Source: JALYUA01 sp038239305 (GTDB taxonomy: Bacteria; Acidobacteriota; Thermoanaerobaculia; UBA5066; Gp7-AA6). From it: 24,596 nucleotides of DNA. The translations under genes and the position numbers were made by a program. The stretch covers positions 1 to 24,596 of the forward strand of contig JBBSEW010000061.1 in assembly GCA_038239305.1 (NCBI GenBank), read 5' to 3'. The notes below the pieces were generated by a model. The model was not told the DNA's origin, searched no databases, and worked only from the letters and a program-made list of their open reading frames with translations. Below, piece by piece: positions 1 to 6,579 of this stretch; within the stretch, counting starts at the first letter, position 1; every line of letters begins with the position of its first letter.

Positions 1-415
1 GGGACTCGCGCACGGAACGTCGCCAAAAAGCGGCGTGACACAGGCGGGCGGGACGTACGCGGGGCCCTCGAGCGTGCGCAGGAGGAAGACGGCCATCTGA
101 TCTCGAGTGACGGCGCTGTTCGGGCAGTAGTTCCCGCTGCCGCATCCGCTCGTGACCTGGGCGGCGGCGAGGGCCTCGATGTAGGAGGCGGCAAACGAAT
201 TGGCGGGAACGTCCGTGAAGACGCTACCCGTCGCGGGAGGAGGAACGAAGCAGAGCCCGTTCTTGCCGCGCAGGAGAAAGACCGCCATCTGGGCGCGAGT
301 GACGGAGCTGTTCGGGCAATAGTCGCCGCCGCCGCAGCCGGCGGTCAGCGCGTTGGCGACGAGCTTCGTGACGAAGGGGTAGACGGGAGGACCGTTGCTC
401 GGGACGTCCAGAAAA
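1..415 (-). repeat. C-terminal SLH-like modules with paired cysteines
   Basis: Within the beta-helix gene, about 60-residue modules repeat: F.DVP, an aromatic/Ala helix, then an AGCGGGDYCPNS or SGCGSGNYCPNS loop, then VTRAQMAVFLLR or VTRDQMAVFLLR. Two modules are complete and a third begins (LFGDVPCASP) at the window edge. The pattern resembles S-layer homology repeats, but each module carries a Cys pair in the loop that ordinary SLH domains lack, which may allow a disulfide. Confidence 0.8.
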
Positions 416-2289
416 TCGGCAACATAGGCGAACGGAAGCGTTCCCGTGTGGCCGGGGACGTTGACGACGATGTCGTTGACGGTGCCCGGTGACAGGGCGG
501 GAACTGTGACGTCGATCACGGTCGCGCTCTGGACGATCAAGTTGGTCGCGGGCACGCCTCCGACCGTGACGGTGGCGGGCGCCGCGAAGAACATGCCGGT
601 CAGCCGCACGGACTGTCCCCCCGACGCGATCGCGGACGCGGGCGTCGAGGTGAAAAGGATACGCGGGGAGATCTCGGAGGTATTCCCCGTGGGGTCGGTG
701 GCCGTCGCTCCGACGCGCGAGCCCGCGGCGACGGCGACCGGGAGTACGGCGTTGAACGTGGCGTTGCCGGTCCCGTCCGTCGTGACGGGCACGGAGCCCA
801 GATACGTCCTGCCCTGCACGAAATCGTGAGGCCGCGACGTGCAGGGCGGGTCGGCATACACGTCGATGTCGTAGGACGTCGAGGCCGCGCTGTTCAGGGT
901 TCCGGCGACGTTCGTCGTCGTCGCGCCGAAGGTGACCGACGTGATCAGCGGAAAATTCTGCTGGTTGTTCGAGCCCGTGTCGGCGTCTCCGTCGTCATTG
1001 GGAACGGGGAGGACCGCCGTGGCGCAATTCGTCAGGAGACTGATCGCGAGCCCTCCATTGGAGAACATCGAATTGCCGCGGATGGCGAGATGACCTCCGG
1101 CCATTCCGATGCCCTGGAAGCCGTTGAAGGCGATGACGTTTCCTTCGCCGGGCGCCGCTCCTCCGATCGAACCGGTGACGCTGCCCGGACTGCAGACCCC
1201 GGAGTTCCCGTTGCCGATCGGCTTTGTTCCCGTCACATCCGTCCCGATCCTGTTGCCCTGAATGACCAGATTGACGCTGTCCTGGACCCGGATGCCCGAT
1301 GCTCTCGCTCCGGAAATGACGTTGCCGGCGCCCGGCGTCGAGCCGCCGATGACCGTGTTGACACCGTTGCCGGCGTTGATCGCGTCGAACGCACCGTTCA
1401 GATGGATGGTTCCCGTCGCATCGGTACCGAGGAGATTCCCCTGGATGATGGTTCCGGCGGCGTTCTGTTCGATCCGGATATCGTTGACGTCGACGTTTCC
1501 GCCGATCACGTTTCCAGCGCCCGCCGCGGTGCCGCCGATCCGCGCACCGGACCCGCCGAGTACGTCCACTCCGCTACTCGCCGACAGGGCGCCGCTGCCG
1601 GCCGCGTTGATCCCGATGTAGTTGCCTTCGATGACGGCGTTCGTGCAGGAGTTCAGAAATATGACCACGTCAGTCGAAGACAGGACGTTGCGCGCCGCCG
1701 GCGTCGTGCCCCCGACGGTGAGCGCGGAGCTGGTCTCGGCCTCGATCGCATTTGTCCCCGCCAGGTTCACCGCTCCCGTCGGATCGGTTCCGATGAAGTT
1801 GCCCGTGATCGTGACGTTGTCGCTGCCGTTGTTGAAGCCGCTTCCGACGAGGATTCCCACCCGGAGGTCGAGATGGTCGATGACGAGCCCTCGGACGGTG
1901 GAACCACTGCTGTTGCCGGCGCCGAACGGCCCGTTGAAGTCGAAGACGGCCTCCGTGCCTCCGGAACCGTCGATCTCGATCAGGAGCACCGCGTTGTCGC
2001 CGAGAGCGAGGGTGTTCGGGCTCGAGCCGGGCTGCGTGTACCCGTCGATGAGCACCGGGTCCGTGATCAGGGGGAGGTCTCCGACGGCGATCGTGTGAAC
2101 CCCGCTTCCCGTGATGTTGAACGCGACCGTGTCGAGACCGGGGTGGGCGTTGGCGTCCAGGATCGCCTGCTTGAGCGAGCCGGGACCGCTGGCGCTCGTG
2201 TTGGTCACGGTGAACGTGGTGGCCGACGCCGCGGCGAGGGGACCCAGGACGGCGAGAAAGCCGAGGAGCAGAAGGCGAAAGACTTTCAT
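1..2289 (-). CDS. Secreted right-handed parallel beta-helix protein with IPT/TIG domain and SLH-like modules (3' end off the window)
   Basis: The frame is open from an ATG at 2289 to base 1 (763 codons), so the C-terminus is missing. Residues 1 to about 22 form a signal peptide (MKVFRLLLLGFLAVLG, then an Ala-rich cleavage region). A SGPGSLKQAILDAN motif follows, typical of the start of secreted beta-helix proteins. Residues of about 140-370 repeat motifs such as GNFIGTDPTG, GNYIGINAAG, GNLLGTDATG and GNRIGTDVTG, alternating with GNVI.G; these are beta-helix rungs. About 543-625 resemble an IPT/TIG domain, and SLH-like modules follow to the edge. An SD-like GAGAGGAA stands just upstream of the ATG. 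Cell-surface or extracellular location is inferred from the signal peptide and modules; no enzymatic residues could be assigned. A crippled paralogue lies at 6135-6505. Confidence 0.88.
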   Translation of the reverse strand, partial: MKVFRLLLLGFLAVLGPLAAASATTFTVTNTSASGPGSLKQAILDANAHPGLDTVAFNITGSGVHTIAVGDLPLITDPVLIDGYTQPGSSPNTLALGDNAVLLIEIDGSGGTEAVFDFNGPFGAGNSSGSTVRGLVIDHLDLRVGILVGSGFNNGSDNVTITGNFIGTDPTGAVNLAGTNAIEAETSSALTVGGTTPAARNVLSSTDVVIFLNSCTNAVIEGNYIGINAAGSGALSASSGVDVLGGSGARIGGTAAGAGNVIGGNVDVNDIRIEQNAAGTIIQGNLLGTDATGTIHLNGAFDAINAGNGVNTVIGGSTPGAGNVISGARASGIRVQDSVNLVIQGNRIGTDVTGTKPIGNGNSGVCSPGSVTGSIGGAAPGEGNVIAFNGFQGIGMAGGHLAIRGNSMFSNGGLAISLLTNCATAVLPVPNDDGDADTGSNNQQNFPLITSVTFGATTTNVAGTLNSAASTSYDIDVYADPPCTSRPHDFVQGRTYLGSVPVTTDGTGNATFNAVLPVAVAAGSRVGATATDPTGNTSEISPRILFTSTPASAIASGGQSVRLTGMFFAAPATVTVGGVPATNLIVQSATVIDVTVPALSPGTVNDIVVNVPGHTGTLPFAYVADFLDVPSNGPPVYPFVTKLVANALTAGCGGGDYCPNSSVTRAQMAVFLLRGKNGLCFVPPPATGSVFTDVPANSFAASYIEALAAAQVTSGCGSGNYCPNSAVTRDQMAVFLLRTLEGPAYVPPACVTPLFGDVPCASP

Positions 2290-2428
2290 GTGGATTCCTC
2301 TCTTTCTGATCCGCGGATTCCGGGACCAAACCGGCTCAGGAATTCGTGCGCCGGGTTGAAACAGGGGCATCCGGACACGAACCGGAGGGTTCTCAGGTTC
2401 CCTTAAGCTCTTGAAACGTCGCTACTTC

Positions 2429-2457
2429 TTGACGCACCGGTCTCGGATCCATAGGCT
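2429..2457 (+). promoter_or_regulatory. Sigma-70-type promoter of the ECF sigma/kinase operon
   Basis: TTGACG (2429-2434), a 17-bp spacer and TAGGCT (2452-2457) form a good housekeeping promoter. Transcription would start near 2464, leaving a leader of about 6 nt before the ATG at 2471. This argues against the longer reading that begins at 2411, since that start lies upstream of the -35 box. Confidence 0.6.
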
Positions 2458-2470
2458 TGGCCCAATTTCG

Positions 2471-3061
2471 ATGTGCCCCCAGACGGGTGAGGACGGCTCT
2501 TCTCCCGGCGAGATCACGGACCTCCTGCTGGCCTGGAACGGCGGGGATGGCCGGGCCCTCGACCGGCTCGTGCCGCTCGTCTATGACGAGCTGCGACGCC
2601 TCGCGGACCGGCACTTCGTCCGGGAGCGCCCGGGGCATACCCTCGAGCCGACTGCGCTCGTGCACGAGGCGTACGTGCGGCTGATCGACCAGCGGCGAGT
2701 CACATGGAAGAACCGCGGGCACTTTTTCGCCGTCGCCGCCCAGATGATGCGCCGTATCCTCATCGACTACGCCCGCGGCCGTCAGGCCGACAAGCGCGGA
2801 GGCGGGGGCGAGAAAGTGACGCTCGACGACGGACTCGGCGCCGAGCAGCCCGGACGCGACGTCGATGTCATCGCCCTGGACGAAGCGTTGACGCGCCTCA
2901 AGGCTTTCGATTCGATGCAGGCGCAGATCGTCGATCTCCGATTCTTCGCCGGGCTGACGATCGAGGAAACGGCGGACGTCCTCGAGACGTCGCCGGCGTC
3001 CGTGAAACGGGAGTTCCGGTCCGCGAGAGCCTGGCTCTTCCGGGAGCTCGGCGCGTCATGA
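2471..3061 (+). CDS. ECF RNA polymerase sigma factor, SSDF (TIGR02999-like) family
   Basis: This 196-residue protein directs RNA polymerase to a regulon not identifiable here. The sigma2 region spans roughly residues 10-95 (LVYDELRRLADRHF, TALVHEAYVRL, then GHFFAVAAQMMRRILIDYAR). A basic Gly-rich linker (ADKRGGGGEKV) leads to sigma4 at about 125-190 (LDEALTRL, IVDLRFFAGLTIEETADVL, SPASVKREFRSARAWL), which contains the helix-turn-helix. The combination AAQMMRRILIDYAR and REFRSARAWL is typical of the SSDF group common in Acidobacteriota and Planctomycetota. The start was chosen from the promoter; a longer form from 2411 is possible but unlikely. The stop overlaps the kinase start (ATGA at 3058-3061), so the two genes are translationally coupled. 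Kinase control of the sigma factor is inferred from this pairing. No separate anti-sigma gene is seen. Confidence 0.9.
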   Translation: MCPQTGEDGSSPGEITDLLLAWNGGDGRALDRLVPLVYDELRRLADRHFVRERPGHTLEPTALVHEAYVRLIDQRRVTWKNRGHFFAVAAQMMRRILIDYARGRQADKRGGGGEKVTLDDGLGAEQPGRDVDVIALDEALTRLKAFDSMQAQIVDLRFFAGLTIEETADVLETSPASVKREFRSARAWLFRELGAS

Positions 3062-5706
3062 CTCCGGAGCGCTGGACGAGGGTAAAGCGAATCTTCGACC
3101 GGCTGATGGACGAGCCGTCCGCGGGGCGGCAGGACCGCCTGCGCCGGGAGTGTGCAGAAGACCCGGCGCTCGAGGACGAAGTGCGCTCTCTCCTCGAGGC
3201 GAGCTTCGCGGCCGGCGATTTTCTCGAGGGCCCGCCCGCCGGGCAGATGCAGGACGCCCTTGCGTCACGCGCCATCGGAGGCCACCGATCCCGGATCGGG
3301 GCCTTCGAAGTCGTGCGCGAGCTCGGACAGGGCGGCATGGGGACGGTGTACCTGGCGGTTCGCGACGACGGCCAGTTCCGGCAGACGGCCGCGCTGAAGC
3401 TCGTGCGCCGGGGGATGGACACCGATTTCATCCTCGAGCGGTTCCGGAGCGAACGGCAGATTCTCGCGGCGCTCGATCATCCTCACATCGCGCGCGTCTT
3501 CGACGGAGGAAGCACGGAAGACGGGCTGCCGTACTTCGTCATGGAGTACATCCCGGGCGTCGATCTTCTGCGCGACTGCGACGCGCGCGGGCGGACGACG
3601 CGGGAGCGGCTCGACCTGTTCCTGCGGGTCTGCGAGGCCGCCGCCTACGCGCACCAGCAGCTGGTCGTCCACCGCGACATCAAGCCGGGCAACATCCTGG
3701 TCACACCCGACGGAGTGCCGAAGCTTCTCGATTTCGGGCTGGCGAAGCTGCTTGCGCCGGACCTCCCGGAGTCCGCCGCGGAGCGGACGGAGACGGCGCT
3801 GCGCTTCCTGACGCCGGAGTACGCGAGCCCCGAGCAGGTTCGCGGGGAGCGCATCTCGACCGCCAGCGACATCTATTCGCTCGGGGTCGTCCTCTACGAG
3901 CTCCTGACCGGGCATCGACCCTATCGACTTGCGGGGCGGAGGCCGGACGAAATAGCGCGCGCCGTGTGCGAGGAGGAGCCCGAGAGGCCGAGCACGGTCG
4001 TCGGCCGGATCGAATCGGTCACGGGGCGAAACGGGCGGACGGAGGTCCTGACGCCGGCGTCCATCGCGGCCACCCGGGGCGGCGAGCCTTCCCGGTTGCG
4101 GAGAGCGCTGCGGGGCGACCTCGACAACATCATCCTGATGGCCCTGCGCAAGGAGCCGGACCGGCGCTACGCCTCCGTCGAGCAGCTCGCCGCGGACATC
4201 TGCCGGCACCTCGAGGGGCGTCCGGTCAAGGCGCGCAAGGACACCGTTGCCTATCGAACGGGCAAGTTCCTGTCCCGGCATCGTGCGGGCGTGGCGGTCA
4301 GCGCCGTCATGGCGGTGGCGATCCTGGCCGCGGCCTCGATCGCCGTCCGGGAGGCTCGCGTTGCGCGCATGCAACATCGGGAGGCCGAGCGCCACTTCAA
4401 CGAGGTACGCGAGCTGACGAACTCCTTCCTGTTCGAATTTCACGATGCGATCCAGGACCTTCCGGGCGCCACCCCGGCCCGCCAGCTCGTCGTCCGGCGG
4501 GCGCTCGACTATCTGGAGAAGCTCTCGGCGGTCAAGAACGACGACCCGGCGCTGCGCCTCGAGCTCGCCGAGGCCTACGAGCGGATCGCACGCGTGCAGG
4601 GCGGGATGTTCGAGTCGCACCTCGGGGACACCGCGGGGGCGCGGCGGAGCATTCTCAAAGCGCTGGCGATCCGCGAGGATTTCGCCCGGGCGGAGCCGAA
4701 GAATCCCGTGTTCGCCGCTGCGCTCGCCGAAGCCGAGCTCCAGCTGAGCGAGGTGCTATTGGTGGCTCGCGAGCGCGCCGCCGCGGTCGCCCGGGCACGG
4801 CACGCGGTTTCGATCCTGGAAGGCCTCGGCGCGGGAAGCCTGTCAGACCGGATCGCGCAGGCCCGGCTTGGCCGCGCCCGCAGATACCTGGGCTCCGCGC
4901 TCTCGTCGGGATCGGATCGCGCCGAAGGGCTGTCGGCTCTCACGTCGGCGGCATCCACCTTCGAATCCCTTTGCGCGTCCGCCCCTTCCGGCCCCACGTC
5001 GGGCGATTGTCACCAGCTCGCGATCACGCACCAGCTCATCCTTCACTCGCTCGGCGGGACGCGGGATCGCGCCGCCGCCTTCGCGAGCTATAGGCGTTCC
5101 GTGTTGCTTCTCGAGGCGATCGTTCGCGCCAGGCCGGTGAGCTTTTCGCTGAAGCGGGAGCTCGCCTACTGTCACATGGATATGGGTTCGTTTCTGGAAT
5201 GGAGCGAAGACTATGCGGGCGCCCTCACCTACCACGGGCACGCCGTTCCGATGCTCGAGGACCTCGCCACTGCCGATTCGCGAAACGCCGACATCCGGCT
5301 TCTTCTCGCCGAGGCCTACAACAGCTTCGGCTACGCCTCTGCCCGCACGGGCGACGTGCCGGTAGCGTTCCGGAACCTCAAACGGTCGGATCGTCTGTTG
5401 GAGTCCGTCGTTTCGGAGGATCCGGCCAACGGCCGGGCTCGACTGGGACTGGCGCGGCTGTCGGACAGCTACGGTTTCGCGTTCGAGACCGATGCGTCGA
5501 AAACCAGGGGTGAAGCGCGCGCTCTCTCTCTCGAGTCAGCGCTCGACTGGTACCGGAAGAGCCGGCGCTCCTACGTCGCCCTGTTCACGGAGCGACGCCC
5601 CGGGGCGCAGGAGGCGTGGGAGCTCTCCGAAGTGAGCAAGAAGATCGAGTCCGTGGAAAAACGGCTGGGACGAAGCCGAGAGAGGGAAAGGAAAGCTGAC
5701 GGTTGA
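3058..5706 (+). CDS. Membrane-anchored Ser/Thr protein kinase with TPR-like C-terminal region
   Basis: 882 residues. After a short N-terminal helical segment, the kinase domain covers about residues 82-390. It has the glycine loop GQGGMGTVY (90-98), ATP-binding K114 in AALKLV, catalytic HRDIKPGN (205-212), DFG (225-227) and TPEYASPEQ in place of the usual APE motif. All residues needed for phosphotransfer are present. One membrane segment lies at about 409-431 (GVAVSAVMAVAILAAASIAV), so the kinase faces the cytoplasm. The remaining 450 residues are Ala- and Leu-rich helical pairs resembling TPRs, probably a sensor or docking region. The ATG at 3058 overlaps the sigma factor stop; upstream in-frame readings are shadow sequence. 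The last codons (KADG, stop) run into a heptamer repeat array. Family assignment is firm; the signal sensed is unknown. Confidence 0.95.
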   Translation: MTPERWTRVKRIFDRLMDEPSAGRQDRLRRECAEDPALEDEVRSLLEASFAAGDFLEGPPAGQMQDALASRAIGGHRSRIGAFEVVRELGQGGMGTVYLAVRDDGQFRQTAALKLVRRGMDTDFILERFRSERQILAALDHPHIARVFDGGSTEDGLPYFVMEYIPGVDLLRDCDARGRTTRERLDLFLRVCEAAAYAHQQLVVHRDIKPGNILVTPDGVPKLLDFGLAKLLAPDLPESAAERTETALRFLTPEYASPEQVRGERISTASDIYSLGVVLYELLTGHRPYRLAGRRPDEIARAVCEEEPERPSTVVGRIESVTGRNGRTEVLTPASIAATRGGEPSRLRRALRGDLDNIILMALRKEPDRRYASVEQLAADICRHLEGRPVKARKDTVAYRTGKFLSRHRAGVAVSAVMAVAILAAASIAVREARVARMQHREAERHFNEVRELTNSFLFEFHDAIQDLPGATPARQLVVRRALDYLEKLSAVKNDDPALRLELAEAYERIARVQGGMFESHLGDTAGARRSILKALAIREDFARAEPKNPVFAAALAEAELQLSEVLLVARERAAAVARARHAVSILEGLGAGSLSDRIAQARLGRARRYLGSALSSGSDRAEGLSALTSAASTFESLCASAPSGPTSGDCHQLAITHQLILHSLGGTRDRAAAFASYRRSVLLLEAIVRARPVSFSLKRELAYCHMDMGSFLEWSEDYAGALTYHGHAVPMLEDLATADSRNADIRLLLAEAYNSFGYASARTGDVPVAFRNLKRSDRLLESVVSEDPANGRARLGLARLSDSYGFAFETDASKTRGEARALSLESALDWYRKSRRSYVALFTERRPGAQEAWELSEVSKKIESVEKRLGRSRERERKADG

Positions 5707-5739
5707 TAGCTGACAGCTGACAGTTGACAGCGGACAACC
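5694..5739. repeat. Degenerate heptamer tandem array at the kinase/PTPS convergent junction
   Basis: About six imperfect copies of a 7-bp unit of the type GCTGACA (variants GTTGACA, GTTGATA and GCGGACA). The array includes the final codons and stop of the kinase gene and fills the gap to the oppositely oriented PTPS gene. The same vocabulary (CTGACAA, GCGGACA) recurs at 9325-9466. Confidence 0.85.
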
Positions 5740-5742
5740 GGC

Positions 5743-6120
5743 TCATCCCGGCGGCACGTACGTCGCGCGATTTTCCGGGCCTTCCCAGACCGTGACCTCC
5801 GCGACCCGTCCCCACCCGAGCGCTCCGGAGGCGTCGAGCCGTTCGGCGAAATGGCGGGCGAGATTCTCTGCGGAGGAGTTGCGGCCGGCGAAGGCGGGGT
5901 GATCGTTGATGTAGGTGTAGTCCAGCTCTCTGGCGATCGCCGCGAGAGCCGTCTTCGCCGTCACGAAGTCGATCGCAAGCTCGTGCTGCTGGAGCTTCTC
6001 CGCCTGGAGGACCGCCTCGACGCGGTACGAATGGCCATGCAGGGGCTCCGGGCCGCCCTCGTAGTCGATGAGGTTATGGGCCGCTTCGAAGCGCGCGGTG
6101 ACGGTGACGCGGTAAGACAT
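5743..6120 (-). CDS. 6-pyruvoyl-tetrahydropterin synthase / QueD-family protein lacking the catalytic Cys
   Basis: 125 residues, normal length for the family. Enzymes of this fold act on 7,8-dihydroneopterin triphosphate: QueD makes 6-carboxytetrahydropterin for queuosine, and PTPS-III makes 6-hydroxymethyl-dihydropterin for folate. The Zn ligands are visible: His15 in FEAAHN, and the two His of LHGHSY (29 and 31). The position where QueD has Cys (CxxxHGH) holds Pro, and the sequence reads EPLHGH, that is ExxHGH, as in PTPS-III. The usual LDHxxLN motif is LDYTYIND, so a second conserved His is Tyr. The IDF motif and the C-terminal TVWEGPENRA with its substrate-binding Glu are kept. TAGAAT 11 nt upstream and an AGGA near the start support the ATG at 6120. 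Substrate is uncertain; see findings. Confidence 0.85.
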   Translation of the reverse strand: MSYRVTVTARFEAAHNLIDYEGGPEPLHGHSYRVEAVLQAEKLQQHELAIDFVTAKTALAAIARELDYTYINDHPAFAGRNSSAENLARHFAERLDASGALGWGRVAEVTVWEGPENRATYVPPG

Positions 6121-6131
6121 GGTCGTCCTGG

Positions 6132-6137
6132 ATTCTA
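6132..6137 (-). promoter_or_regulatory. -10-like hexamer TAGAAT of the PTPS-family gene
   Basis: TAGAAT ends 11 nt before the ATG at 6120 and overlaps the TAG stop of the upstream pseudogene. No clear -35 box is present. Confidence 0.4.
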
Positions 6138-6505
6138 AGGGTTCGACTGGTTCGGGCTGCCGGGCGATGCTCCATCCTTCCCGGGTCTCACGTCAGGCCG
6201 AATTGCGGCGAGAAACAGCGCCATCTGTGCGCGCGTCACAGGATCGTTCGGACAGGAGAACCCGCCCCCGCAACCGGCGTCTGCACGCCCGGGCCGGTAA
6301 TCGCGAAGACGGTCGAGTGCGGTCCGGAGACTCCGTTGGCGTCCAGGATCGCCTGCCGCAACGATCCCGGCCCCGAATCCTGCGTTGTCGTGACCGTCAG
6401 GGTCGCCGAAAAGGCCAGCCCGCCGTCCAGGCAGAGCGCGAAGATGGCCGCCGCCGCCCGAAACCCCGGAACCGAGCACCGTGCCAGCTTCATGGCGATC
6501 CCCAT
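6135..6505 (-). pseudogene. Internally deleted, frameshifted remnant of a beta-helix/SLH-like surface protein gene
   Basis: The 5' part (ATG at 6493 with a GGGGA SD, or 6505) encodes a signal peptide (AAAIFALCLDGGLAF) and LTVTTTQDSGPGSLRQAILDAN, matching the start of the protein encoded at 1-2289. About 65 residues in, near ITGPGVQT (around 6285), the frame is lost. A different frame then continues with AGCGGGFSCPNDPVTRAQMALFL and a stop at 6135, matching that protein's C-terminal module. The whole beta-helix, IPT and most SLH-like region (several hundred residues) is missing. The simplest reading is an internal deletion with a frameshift at the join. The gene sits 75 bp downstream of the radical SAM gene. 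Confidence 0.75.
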
Positions 6506-6579
6506 GGCCTGCACGCGCAGACAAACGGAAAACGGGATCAATTTCGGCAGCGGTATCGGTCCCGCGTCGCGCGCGCCGC

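Noticed and set aside
826..2406. Long plus-strand open frame antisense to the beta-helix gene
   Set aside because: Its product is Arg/Asp-rich with no domain. The minus strand encodes a coherent signal peptide, beta-helix rungs, IPT and SLH-like modules.
2411..2470. Longer N-terminus for the sigma factor starting at 2411
   Set aside because: That start lies upstream of the promoter's -35 box, and the added residues do not match the family.
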